DNA from: DAINPP01 sp036743375
GTDB taxonomy: Bacteria; Thermotogota; Thermotogae; MWEM01
Reading direction: 5' to 3'
Length of the DNA stretch: 34,772 nt
Assembly (NCBI GenBank): GCA_036743375.1
Contig: DAINPP010000030.1
Coordinates: forward strand, 1 to 34,772
Both the position numbers and the translations under genes were made by a program. This document shows, piece after piece, positions 14,188 through 22,970 of the stretch. Position 1 is the stretch's first letter, and the number at the start of each line of letters is the position of its first letter. The notes beneath the pieces are model-generated. The model ran no database searches and was not told the DNA's origin. It worked only from the letters and a program-made list of their open reading frames with translations.

Positions 14188-14994
14188 ATGAATATTGGCG
14201 TTATCGGTGTCGGAAATATAGGCAGCATATTTACTGAAAGACTTGCGGATGAAAAGACGATCAACATCGTCCTTTTTGATAAGCATCAGGAGAAGATCAG
14301 GCACTTTGAATCACAGGAAAGATGTTCAATCGTAGATTCGATTGATGAACTGGTACGGCAATGTCAGATCATCATCCTCGCGGTCAAGCCTCAGGATATC
14401 AATCGGTTACTGACCGTGCTTGGCGGATATAATCTCGAGGAAAAAACGATCATCAGTACCGTTACAGGCATCAGTATCACGCGTATCATGACCGTGATCA
14501 ATACGGATCATGTGGCTCGTATCATGCCAAATGTTCCCGCGGCTATCGGAAAAGGGGTGACGGGAATTTGTTTCAGTGAATCGTTCAGTGTGAAGTTTAA
14601 ACAAGTTGTCATCTCCATGCTGGAAAATCTCGGAAAAGTCATAGAGATAGAAGAGCGGCATTTTCCAGCCGTAACGGCTCTGAGTGGAAGCGGTCCCGCC
14701 TTTGTCTTTGTGGTCATCGAGTCCATGATAGATGCCGGATTGAAGATGGGGCTCTCCTATGAACAGTCAAGGGAACTCGTCATCGGCACATTGGTTGGTT
14801 CTGCCGAATTGCTTGAAGTCAAGGGAAATCATCCCGGTGAATTCAGACATCTTGTCACTTCTCCGGCCGGAACAACCATAGAGGGAATCTATTCTCTCGA
14901 GCGTGAAGGGCTGAGGGGAACGGTCATGAAAGCCATCAACGACACGTTTGAGCGGGCAAAAAGTATCAGTGATGAGATAGAAAGAAACAGCTGA
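14188..14994 (+). CDS. proC: Pyrroline-5-carboxylate reductase
   Basis: It reduces 1-pyrroline-5-carboxylate to proline with NAD(P)H. The 268-residue length is usual. It has the Rossmann motif 'GVIGVGNIGS' at the N-terminus, 'LSGSGPAFVF' and 'MIDAGLKMGLSYEQSRELV' in the dimerisation domain, and 'VTSPAGTTIEGI' near the end (usually SPGGTT; Ala for the first Gly is a mild variant). It is transcribed away from ord. The ribosome binding site AAGGCGG lies nine bases before ATG 14188. With ornithine-degrading genes next door, it offers a second outlet for ornithine carbon through proline, although no ornithine cyclodeaminase or aminotransferase is visible. Confidence 0.92.
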   Translation: MNIGVIGVGNIGSIFTERLADEKTINIVLFDKHQEKIRHFESQERCSIVDSIDELVRQCQIIILAVKPQDINRLLTVLGGYNLEEKTIISTVTGISITRIMTVINTDHVARIMPNVPAAIGKGVTGICFSESFSVKFKQVVISMLENLGKVIEIEERHFPAVTALSGSGPAFVFVVIESMIDAGLKMGLSYEQSRELVIGTLVGSAELLEVKGNHPGEFRHLVTSPAGTTIEGIYSLEREGLRGTVMKAINDTFERAKSISDEIERNS

Positions 14995-15080
14995 ACGGTC
15001 AATATCACACTTTCCATTGATGAAAATCGTCATTAATCATGTATTTATATTGTGTTATTCACGCTTTATATTTGACCGTT
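14994..15080. repeat. Distant inverted repeat upstream of the binding-protein gene
   Basis: AACGGTCAA (14994–15002) and TTGACCGTT (15072–15080) are perfect 9-base inverted copies 69 bases apart, in the 120-base gap before the gene at 15115. Flanking TAT/ATAT extends the likeness. A third ACGGTCA-TAT copy lies after the gene at 16306–16316. They could be regulator sites; no regulator is known. Confidence 0.45.
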
Positions 15081-15114
15081 ATGATTAAACTGAACGAAAA
15101 TGGGAGGGATTAAA

Positions 15115-16248
15115 ATGAAGAAATTCCTGATTTCAGGATTCGTGTTGCTGATGCTGTTTACTGCCGCTTTTTCTCAGGGTACTGTAATTATTCCGGTTGT
15201 TTATGGGCAATCTATAACTGCCGTAGAGAATTTCGTTTCATCGGAGGATCTGAAAGGCGTAACGCTTGCCGCCGAAGAGATCAACGAGAAGGGCGGGCTG
15301 CTCGGTAAAAGGGTGGAAATCCTTGATTGCAGGGTCTACTCTTTTGATCTGGAATCTTTAAAGAAACTCGAGGAAAAACTTTTTTCTCCCCCGAACCTCT
15401 TTGCCGTCATCGGAGCAAATACAAGCGGATTGTCCAAATATCTTGCCCCGAAGTTTCAGGAGAGAGGTGTTATCATGATTTCACCGATTTCTACGGCCGA
15501 AGAGATCACACAGATCGGGGATTATATTTACAGGGCGTGTTTCATCGATCCGTTTCAGGGAACGGCGATGGCAAGATTCGCCTTGAATGATCTGAATGCG
15601 GGGACGGCCGTTATGCTGGTCAAAACAACCAGTCCGTACAGTATCGGCATGGCCGGATATTTTGCCGAAGAGTTTTCAAAAAAGGGCAAAATTCTTGCCG
15701 CACCGACCTATGCCGGAGAGGATGTTGATTTTACCGAGATATTGACGATTGTCAAAGCGTTAAATCCCGATGTTGTCTTTGTACCGGGGCATGGCAGTGA
15801 TAGTGGGCTGATCATGAAGCAAGCGCTGATCATGGAGATAGACACCATCTTCCTTGGCGGAGACGGATGGGGAAAGGGCGCACTCGGCATGGCCGGCTCT
15901 GAGGCCGCAGAGGGAAATTATTTTGTCAATCACTGGCATAAGGATGTAGACCGTGCGATCAGCAGAGAATTTGTGGAAAAGTATGAGACCAAATACGGTG
16001 AAGGGCTGATCGCATCAAGTGCAGCACTTGCCTATGATGCACTTATGCTGCTCGCCGAAGCGGTTGAGCAGGCGGGAGACTTCACCCCCGATGCGATCAA
16101 GGTGGCACTCGATCAGATAGATGATTTTGAAGGGGTAACTGGAACGATAGATTTATCTAAGGGAAGAGATCCTTATAACAAAGATGCGGTGATTCTCAGG
16201 TATGAAGATGGGAATATCGTTTATCGTACCACCGTTATCGGCGAATAA
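15115..16248 (+). CDS. Periplasmic LivK-type substrate-binding protein
   Basis: The 377-residue protein has a signal peptide (basic MKK, a hydrophobic core to about residue 20, cleavage near AFSQG) and the two-lobe binding fold of branched-chain amino acid/amide receptors (Peripla_BP_6). Marks include 'GVTLAAEEINEKGGLLGKRV' near residue 45, 'FAVIGANTSGLSKYLAP', and 'YDALMLLAEAVEQAG' near the end. No permease or ATPase genes follow; instead a hybrid kinase starts 92 bases later, so it probably serves as a ligand sensor for that kinase. ATG 15115 follows GGGAGGG; a longer reading would translate that site. The ligand is unknown; an amino acid or short amide is likely. Confidence 0.85.
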   Translation: MKKFLISGFVLLMLFTAAFSQGTVIIPVVYGQSITAVENFVSSEDLKGVTLAAEEINEKGGLLGKRVEILDCRVYSFDLESLKKLEEKLFSPPNLFAVIGANTSGLSKYLAPKFQERGVIMISPISTAEEITQIGDYIYRACFIDPFQGTAMARFALNDLNAGTAVMLVKTTSPYSIGMAGYFAEEFSKKGKILAAPTYAGEDVDFTEILTIVKALNPDVVFVPGHGSDSGLIMKQALIMEIDTIFLGGDGWGKGALGMAGSEAAEGNYFVNHWHKDVDRAISREFVEKYETKYGEGLIASSAALAYDALMLLAEAVEQAGDFTPDAIKVALDQIDDFEGVTGTIDLSKGRDPYNKDAVILRYEDGNIVYRTTVIGE

Positions 16249-16291
16249 TCCATGGATGAAACAGACTGAAAAGTGATTTTAAAACGCCATT

Positions 16292-16320
16292 ACCGTTCTG
16301 TTCATACGGTCATTATTTTT
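16292..16320 (+). terminator. Weak hairpin with T tract between binding protein and kinase
   Basis: ACCGT (16292–16296) and ACGGT (16306–16310) form a 5-base stem followed by CATTATTTTT. It may act as a partial terminator that lowers kinase expression relative to the binding protein. The stem is short, so this is tentative. Confidence 0.35.
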
Positions 16321-16340
16321 AATCAAGATGGGGAAAATTT

Positions 16341-19300
16341 ATGAACCTAAAGAAATCCGGTTTCACGGGAAACGGAAAGAATAGATTAAGTACACAATTG
16401 CGGAAGAGTTTCATCATCTCCGCATGTATTGTCTGTGTCATTTCTCTCTTCCTGATTGTCCCCATAGAATATAACAATTTCAACAACAACGTGGAAAGAG
16501 ATGAGGAATTACTGATAAACCTCGTAGAGATGCGCGGGGGAACGTTGGGCTTCCAGATATTCATGAGAAATGATGAAGGGATCAGGGACATGGTAGACAA
16601 TTTTCTCGACTATTCTGAAGTGATGCTTGTCGATGTCTTCGATTCGGATGGTGCGTTCATCGTCTCTACCGATGAAAAGAGAACGCCCTATGTACTCGAC
16701 ATCCTGACTGAAGAGCTCAATCATGAAACTTATAACGAAAAATTTGTATACCAATTTGGAAATTCCTATATCGAATACATCATGAATCTGAAAGTGGCCG
16801 GAGAGGATGTTGGTTATTTAAAATTCCATTATTCGGTCCAGGAACTGATAAAGGGAACCGCAATTTCAGCGTTAACCTTCCTGATACTAATTTTATGCAC
16901 AAACATCCTTTTCATTCTCGTCGTCAACAACAGACTTCATCAACTTGCCACCAATCCGTTGGCGGAGCTGGAAAATGGGATGAAGGAATTTGAAAAGGGA
17001 AATCTCGGGATTCAGATCGGGATAAAGACCGATAACGAGATCGAGAAAATAGCCGGAACGTTTAACCGGATGTCCCTTGAAAACAGGAATCTCTATGAAC
17101 GGATGACAAACATCAATCAGGAACTGGAGGAGAAGGTCTCCGAAAGGACTGAGGAACTGTATCAGAAAAATCAGCGTCTCAAAGAATCGGCAAGGGTCTC
17201 CGAATTTCTCGCTGAAGAGGCGGCAAAGGCAAATAAGGCCAAATCCGAGTTTCTCGCCAATATGAGTCATGAGATCCGAACACCTTTAAACGGCGTCATC
17301 GGATTCACGGACCTACTGAAATCGACACCATTGAACAGCGTCCAGCAGCAGTATGTGAAAAACATCAACATCTCAGGTCATTCATTACTCGGAATCATCA
17401 ACGATATCCTTGATTTTTCGAAGATTGAAGCGGGAAAACTTGAGTTAGAACTGATAAAGGCGGATATCATGCAGATTGCCGGAAACGCGGTAGATATTCT
17501 GAAATTTCCGTCATCACAGAAGGGCCTGGAATTACTGCTCAATATTCAACCGGGAATTCCGGCCCTTGCAAAGATCGATACGGTGCGTTTAAAACAGGTC
17601 CTCGTCAACCTTCTGAGTAATGCCGTTAAATTCACGGAAAAAGGTGAAGTGGAACTGAAGATGACCTTCGAAAAGGTAGATGAAGTGAACGGGATTTACA
17701 ATTTCTCTATTCGGGATACCGGGATTGGAATATCGGAAAGTCAGAGAAACAAACTCTTTAAGGCCTTTTCCCAGGCGGATGCTTCCACCACGAGAAAGTT
17801 TGGCGGGACCGGTCTTGGCCTCGTCATCTCCAACCTGCTTGTTGAAAAGATGGGTGGGCAGATCCGATTTAAGAGTACACCGGGGACCGGAACGACATTT
17901 TATTTTTCCATTAAGACCGACTACTACAAAGAGGAACTCTATGCCACTTCTCCGGTTCATGAAGTAAAGCGTGTCATGGTCATCGATGACAATCTCAACA
18001 ACCGGATGATCCTCGAACACAATTTTAAACACTGGGGTATCGAATATGTGGGCTTCAGCAACGGGTATGAAGCGGTTGACTGTCTTAAATCATCTCAGGC
18101 ATTTGACCTCGTGATCGTGGACTACCATATGCCTGAGATAGACGGTCTTGATACGATAGCACTCATCAGACAAATTTTCAGCGAAGATCAGCAACCGATT
18201 ATCATGCTGCACAGTTCATCGGATCATGTGGAAATGCAGGAAACCTGCAAGGCCCTCGGTATTCGCTTCAATTTGGTTAAACCGGTAAAAGCCGATGAGC
18301 TCCTTTATTACATAAGAAACCTCCATACGGAAGAGATTCAACCGATAGAGAAAACGGAGATTCCCTATGAAACCGTTGATGTGCTTGATACATCCAGTAC
18401 CCTGCTGATAGCGGAAGACGTTTTAATCAACATGCAGCTGATCAAAATGATCCTCTCAACGGCGATTCCAAATGCCAGACTCATAGAAGCCGAGAATGGC
18501 GAAGAGGCTGTTAGAAAATATGAGCAATATACCCCGGATCTCATTCTGATGGACGTTCAGATGCCGGTTATGAACGGATTAAAGGCAACCGAGGAGATTC
18601 GTGCGCGGGAAAAGAACAGGGGAATTCATGTACCCATCATCGCCCTGACGGCCGGTGTGATAAAATCGGAATATGAACGATGCTTTAATTCCGGGATGGA
18701 TGAAGTTCTAACCAAACCGATTGAACGTGAAAAACTGTTTCAGGTGTTTAAAAAGTATCTCAGGATTAAGGAAGAACACACCATACCGGAAATACCCGAG
18801 GATCTTTCCGAGACCGTTCCATCTGTGTCGATTGACCTTGAAGAGGGATTAAGCCGTGTGATGGGGGATAAAAAGATCTATATTCAGTTTCTCGATGAGT
18901 TTTTTTCCGAAAGTGTTGTGTTTATGAGAAACCTCGAAAAGAGTGTTATCAAAGAAGATTTTGAAACGGCAAAGATCCTGACTCATTCAATCAAGGGAAC
19001 CGCGGCCAACCTTGCGATCAAAAAGGTAGCGGAAAAAGCGGCCGTCCTTGAAAAAGTGATCGGTGAAGAGAAAAACAAACAGGTAAAACTTGCCTGTGCC
19101 GAGTTAGACTATGAGTTGGAAGTCTTCGGACAAACCCTCTCGAAACTCAAACGGCGTTTTAAAGAAGCGGAGAAAACCGACAATAGCGCGTCTGAAAGAG
19201 ACACAGATCAACCGGATCAACAGGCCTTATACAGGAACCTGTATGAAGAGATTCTGAATTATAATCCCGAAGCGTTATACCTTATCACCGAGATAAAAAA

Positions 19301-19439
19301 ACAGGATGAGGAGCATCATGATGTGCTGAATAAGGTAAAGAATGAACTCGATCAATTTGAATTTGATAAAGCGGCTGACTACATGAAAACGTACCTGTTA
19401 AATGAACGATCCGCAACGAAAGGAAATGAGGATGACTGA
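16341..19439 (+). CDS. Hybrid sensor histidine kinase with two receivers and HPt
   Basis: The 1032-residue inner-membrane kinase has, in order: a transmembrane helix at about 28–46, an extracytoplasmic sensor of roughly 120 residues, a second helix at about 174–196, a HAMP domain, a coiled coil to about 300, and HisKA with His310 in 'NMSHEIRTPLNG'. The ATPase domain follows with N box 'LLSNAVKFTEKG' and 'DTGIGIS', 'GGTGLGLVIS'. Receiver 1 has phospho-Asp594 (VIVDYHMPE), receiver 2 has Asp738 (LMDVQMPVMNG), and the HPt has His882 (THSIKGTAANL). A tail of about 120 residues follows. The layout is a full BarA/ArcB-like internal phosphorelay. It likely senses the upstream binding protein and passes phosphate to the next gene, whose start overlaps its stop. 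Confidence 0.92.
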   Translation: MNLKKSGFTGNGKNRLSTQLRKSFIISACIVCVISLFLIVPIEYNNFNNNVERDEELLINLVEMRGGTLGFQIFMRNDEGIRDMVDNFLDYSEVMLVDVFDSDGAFIVSTDEKRTPYVLDILTEELNHETYNEKFVYQFGNSYIEYIMNLKVAGEDVGYLKFHYSVQELIKGTAISALTFLILILCTNILFILVVNNRLHQLATNPLAELENGMKEFEKGNLGIQIGIKTDNEIEKIAGTFNRMSLENRNLYERMTNINQELEEKVSERTEELYQKNQRLKESARVSEFLAEEAAKANKAKSEFLANMSHEIRTPLNGVIGFTDLLKSTPLNSVQQQYVKNINISGHSLLGIINDILDFSKIEAGKLELELIKADIMQIAGNAVDILKFPSSQKGLELLLNIQPGIPALAKIDTVRLKQVLVNLLSNAVKFTEKGEVELKMTFEKVDEVNGIYNFSIRDTGIGISESQRNKLFKAFSQADASTTRKFGGTGLGLVISNLLVEKMGGQIRFKSTPGTGTTFYFSIKTDYYKEELYATSPVHEVKRVMVIDDNLNNRMILEHNFKHWGIEYVGFSNGYEAVDCLKSSQAFDLVIVDYHMPEIDGLDTIALIRQIFSEDQQPIIMLHSSSDHVEMQETCKALGIRFNLVKPVKADELLYYIRNLHTEEIQPIEKTEIPYETVDVLDTSSTLLIAEDVLINMQLIKMILSTAIPNARLIEAENGEEAVRKYEQYTPDLILMDVQMPVMNGLKATEEIRAREKNRGIHVPIIALTAGVIKSEYERCFNSGMDEVLTKPIEREKLFQVFKKYLRIKEEHTIPEIPEDLSETVPSVSIDLEEGLSRVMGDKKIYIQFLDEFFSESVVFMRNLEKSVIKEDFETAKILTHSIKGTAANLAIKKVAEKAAVLEKVIGEEKNKQVKLACAELDYELEVFGQTLSKLKRRFKEAEKTDNSASERDTDQPDQQALYRNLYEEILNYNPEALYLITEIKKQDEEHHDVLNKVKNELDQFEFDKAADYMKTYLLNERSATKGNEDD

Positions 19440-20391
19440 AAAAAGACATATCATCATGATCGTCGATGATGAACCACTCAATCTGAAATTACTCTCGGGA
19501 TTACTGAGAGATGATTATACGCTTATCGCCGCCAATTCGGGTAAAAAGGCACTGAAGATCATTCATTCGGGAAAGATCCCGGATCTGATCCTACTGGATA
19601 TCATGATGCCTGAAATAGACGGTTATGAGGTCTGCAGGGCCTTGAAGGATAACGAAAAGACAAAAGACATTCCGATTATCTTTATCTCGGCCATGAATGA
19701 GGCGGATGATGAGGAAAAGGGACTATCCTACGGTGCGGTTGATTATATCCGGAAACCCTTTGTGCCTTCAATCGTACGCGCACGAGTCAATACACATCTG
19801 AGATTGAGCGATTCACTGTCAGAATTGAAACGCCTTTACAAATACGCACTTGAATCGAATCCATTGACCGGTCTTCCGGGCAACAATGCTATTATGATGA
19901 GGGTCAATACCGCTCTATCAAACAAAGAACCTGTCTGTGTACTCTATCTCGATCTGGACAATTTCAAGGCGTACAACGATAAGTACGGATTCGCAATGGG
20001 GGATAAGATCATCCTGTTTACCGCAGAACTGCTCAGCCAACAGATGGAAACCGTTTCAAAGTCTTTTCTAGCACATATAGGAGGCGATGATTTCTTTGCC
20101 CTCATACCTTCGGACGACTATGTTAATTTTGTTGAGAATTTTATAAGAGAATTCGACAATCAGGTAAAACAGTTTTATTCGTTCGAAGATATCCGGAAAG
20201 GAAAGATCGTGTCGATTAATCGATCAGGTGAAAAACAGGAATTTCCCATTATCACCATCAGTATCGCCTGTGTCGATCTGAAAGAAACCAGCTATACAAG
20301 ATATCTTGAAGTTAACGATGCCTGTACTGCATTAAAGAAACTGGCAAAACAACAAGGCGGCAGCAGTTATTTTTCTGATCGAAGACGATAG
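19432..20391 (+). CDS. Response regulator with receiver and GGDEF domains
   Basis: The 319-residue protein is a two-domain output for the kinase. The receiver (about 5–125) has the acidic pair in IVDDEP, phospho-acceptor Asp56 in LLDIMMPEIDG, and Lys108 in 'IRKPF'. The GGDEF domain (about 140–315) has 'NPLTGLPGN', 'YLDLDNFKAYND' and the signature GGDDF at 217–221, a variant of GGDEF/GGEEF compatible with cyclic-di-GMP synthesis. No RxxD inhibitory site precedes it. ATG 19432 overlaps the kinase stop by eight bases and has GGAAATGAGG upstream. Diguanylate cyclase activity is likely but not certain, because the usual Asp of DPLTGL is Asn. Confidence 0.85.
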   Translation: MTEKRHIIMIVDDEPLNLKLLSGLLRDDYTLIAANSGKKALKIIHSGKIPDLILLDIMMPEIDGYEVCRALKDNEKTKDIPIIFISAMNEADDEEKGLSYGAVDYIRKPFVPSIVRARVNTHLRLSDSLSELKRLYKYALESNPLTGLPGNNAIMMRVNTALSNKEPVCVLYLDLDNFKAYNDKYGFAMGDKIILFTAELLSQQMETVSKSFLAHIGGDDFFALIPSDDYVNFVENFIREFDNQVKQFYSFEDIRKGKIVSINRSGEKQEFPIITISIACVDLKETSYTRYLEVNDACTALKKLAKQQGGSSYFSDRRR

Positions 20392-20529
20392 CACAACTGA
20401 AAGGTTGCTTTCCCCTATGTACAATTTCTTGTTTTCTTCTTTCACAAAATGTTCTTTTCAATTCATTATCAGTGCCAATAACTAATGTTACCATCTCCTA
20501 ATTTTAACGGTTTTATAGTTGTTTGATGT

Positions 20530-20535
20530 TATAAT
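20530..20535 (+). promoter_or_regulatory. Probable -10 element of the chemoreceptor gene
   Basis: TATAAT lies 46 bases before the ATG at 20581, in a 189-base gap after the GGDEF gene. No good -35 hexamer was found at the right distance. A strong AAGGAGGGG ribosome binding site follows. The rest of the gap shows no hairpin or gene. Confidence 0.4.
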
Positions 20536-20580
20536 CTTCATGTTGAAGAAAGTTAAACATTTTGATTAAGGAGGGGAATA

Positions 20581-22890
20581 ATGACACTTTCTAAAAAGAT
20601 GTTCTTGAGTTTTGGGATCGTCATCGTCTTATTCGTCGTGTTGTTGTTGTTATCAATATTTTCTGGAAAGAAAATAACGGAAGAAGGGATCAAAATTGAC
20701 GGAAAACTGGCGACTTCTCAGGATGAGATGAACAATTTCTATGAAATTTCCGACTTTTCCGATTCCATCAATGAGATGCTGCTGATCGTCCTGAGTCTCG
20801 GCTATGCGAATACCGTCGATTCGGAAGCCAATCTGATGGAACAGTTTAATCAGTATTATTCGCAGACAGAGACAAAAGCAAAGGAATTGGAAGTTTATGA
20901 CTTGCTGGTGGAAGATTTCAATGAAATCAGAGGCCAGGTAGATTCGGTTCATCTCAACAAGGTTGATGAATTGAATTACAACGAAGAATTGACAAATTTA
21001 AAAAACAAGCAGAGCGAACATCAGCGTGAGCTTTATATGACCAGTGATGAGAAAGACACCCTGCTCAAGGTTTCCACGGCAAAGATCAAGGGATTTAAAA
21101 AATCGTTTGAAGGCATCAAGACGCTTTATCAAGATAAAAATGATTTTTCCGATGCGGATTTTGAAGAAATACGGAGGCGATTAAACGATGAAGCCTTACT
21201 GAAGAATTTCAAGCTGCTTGAAATAGAGGAACTCTGGACCGAGGAAGTCCTCGGAATGGGCGTGGATCTCAAGAATTTCCTCAGCCTTATTCTGAACACA
21301 CGGACACTTATCATGAATCCAAAAGACGCGGATGAAAATATAGAGGTGGCAGTCAAACTTCAAAAGAATATAAACAGTTTTATAGACCTTCAGACAAAAT
21401 ACGGTTTTGGCATCATCGATGCGGTATCTGCCGTCTTGATGAAGGAATCTCTGACTATTTATCTCGAACAGCTGACTCAGTATAATGAGCTGCAGGACAA
21501 GGAAACTGAACTGTCTCAGATGCAGCAGAGTATCGACGATGAAGTTGAGTACATCAGCTTTTCCATGAGTTTCTCAAACGAAATGGCGTTGGAGATCATC
21601 AACTTGGAAGTCAATGAGACTATTGTCAATATCAAAGGCAAGCTCGACGGCATCAGTCAGGAAAAGATGGTCCTGCTGAATGAAAGTATCTCTCAGGCTA
21701 AAGCGGCCGGCGAAAATAGTATAGAGATCATTTCCGAAAGCAACAGGACTCAACTCGTAATCGTTGTCCTGTCTATTGCGTTGAGTATTGTGATCATCTT
21801 CTTCTTCAGAAGAACGATCAGAAAGTCGATGAAATCGCTGACTGCGAGGACAGACAGGGTTAAGGAGCTTGATCTTTCCGTAGAATTTGATGAGAAAATA
21901 GGGAATGATGAACTTGGTATCGCACAGCAAGCCCTTCGTGAGATCGTAACTTCCATGAGGGGAACTTTGATCAACGTGAAGGAATCCATGTCGAGTGTTC
22001 GAGGAACTACGTCCGAATTAGAAGTCATCTCAGGAGAATCGCGTGCAATATCGGATGAGCTGAAGCAGATTTCCGATAAAACGGATCAGAACGTCCAGGA
22101 TACATCCGCCGCGATAGAGGAGGTCAGTTCCGGTATAGAAGAAGTGGCCGCATCGGCGAAAAATGTTTCGGACATTTCGCGTGAACTGTATGAACAGACC
22201 TCCCAAACCACTGAATCGGCGAAGGCCGGCGAACTCGAATTGACCAAGGTTACCGAGATCGTTAAGGAAGCGGAACATCAGGCCTCGGAAACTTCGCGAT
22301 ACGTGGGAATTCTCCAGGAACAGGCGAAACACGTCGGCGAGATAGTCGAGACCATTTCCAGCATTTCCGAACAGACCAACCTCCTTGCACTCAACGCTGC
22401 GATAGAAGCGGCGAGAGCCGGTGAAGCGGGAAAAGGCTTTGCCGTTGTTGCGGATGAAATCAGAAAACTTGCCGAAGAGAGTAAAAAGGCAACAGAGGAT
22501 ATTGCAAAACGACTGAAAGAAATAGGAACCGGCGTGCGATCGGTAAATACGGCTTCGGACAAGACACTTGGCATTGTCAACAACATGAACGACACGGCAC
22601 AGTCGGCGATGGTTCAGTTCAATCAGATTTCCGCCAACCTGACAGGCGTCCTTGGTTCCGTGGAAAATCTCAGCAATACGGCGGAAGAGCAGAGTGCCGC
22701 CGCCGATGAGATAGCCGGTGCGATGGATCAATCGGCACAATCGATGGTCCATGCCGCTTCACAGATAGAACAGCTTGTGAAACAGGTGGAAAAACAGATG
22801 CATTCCGTTGATGTCCTCTCCGATTCAACGGATCAGTTATCAAGACTTGCCGATGAATTGAATGAAGAAATAGACAGATTTACCGTATAA
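20581..22890 (+). CDS. Methyl-accepting chemotaxis protein
   Basis: The 769-residue transmembrane receptor controls the CheA kinase. It has a transmembrane helix at about 8–28 and a large helical periplasmic sensor of about 360 residues (to about 390), much longer than the 150–250 usual for simple four-helix bundles. A second helix follows at about 392–412, then HAMP, and a long cytoplasmic coiled coil with hairpin tip near residues 596–625 (EQTNLLALNAAIEAARAGE, then GKGFAVVADEIRKLAEES). No CheW-binding pentapeptide or che genes are present in the window. It has its own ribosome binding site and terminator. Proximity to the sensor kinase and binding protein suggests, but does not prove, a shared stimulus. 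Confidence 0.93.
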   Translation: MTLSKKMFLSFGIVIVLFVVLLLLSIFSGKKITEEGIKIDGKLATSQDEMNNFYEISDFSDSINEMLLIVLSLGYANTVDSEANLMEQFNQYYSQTETKAKELEVYDLLVEDFNEIRGQVDSVHLNKVDELNYNEELTNLKNKQSEHQRELYMTSDEKDTLLKVSTAKIKGFKKSFEGIKTLYQDKNDFSDADFEEIRRRLNDEALLKNFKLLEIEELWTEEVLGMGVDLKNFLSLILNTRTLIMNPKDADENIEVAVKLQKNINSFIDLQTKYGFGIIDAVSAVLMKESLTIYLEQLTQYNELQDKETELSQMQQSIDDEVEYISFSMSFSNEMALEIINLEVNETIVNIKGKLDGISQEKMVLLNESISQAKAAGENSIEIISESNRTQLVIVVLSIALSIVIIFFFRRTIRKSMKSLTARTDRVKELDLSVEFDEKIGNDELGIAQQALREIVTSMRGTLINVKESMSSVRGTTSELEVISGESRAISDELKQISDKTDQNVQDTSAAIEEVSSGIEEVAASAKNVSDISRELYEQTSQTTESAKAGELELTKVTEIVKEAEHQASETSRYVGILQEQAKHVGEIVETISSISEQTNLLALNAAIEAARAGEAGKGFAVVADEIRKLAEESKKATEDIAKRLKEIGTGVRSVNTASDKTLGIVNNMNDTAQSAMVQFNQISANLTGVLGSVENLSNTAEEQSAAADEIAGAMDQSAQSMVHAASQIEQLVKQVEKQMHSVDVLSDSTDQLSRLADELNEEIDRFTV

Positions 22891-22932
22891 TCATCGGTTA
22901 TAGACCGGATGAAACCTCCCTTCCGGCGTATC

Positions 22933-22970
22933 AACACAAAAGCCTCCATTCAGGAGGCTTTTGTGTTTTT
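22933..22970 (+). terminator. Bidirectional terminator between the chemoreceptor and PLD genes
   Basis: A perfect 15-base stem pairs 22933–22947 with 22953–22967 around a five-base loop and ends in TTTTT on the plus strand. The minus-strand gene stops at 22969–22971, so the same hairpin can end its transcript. Confidence 0.9.

Noticed and set aside
22030..22752. 240-residue open frame on the minus strand
   Set aside because: It mirrors the conserved signalling domain of the chemoreceptor; its repetitive Arg/Phe/Gly composition is an artefact of that coding strand.
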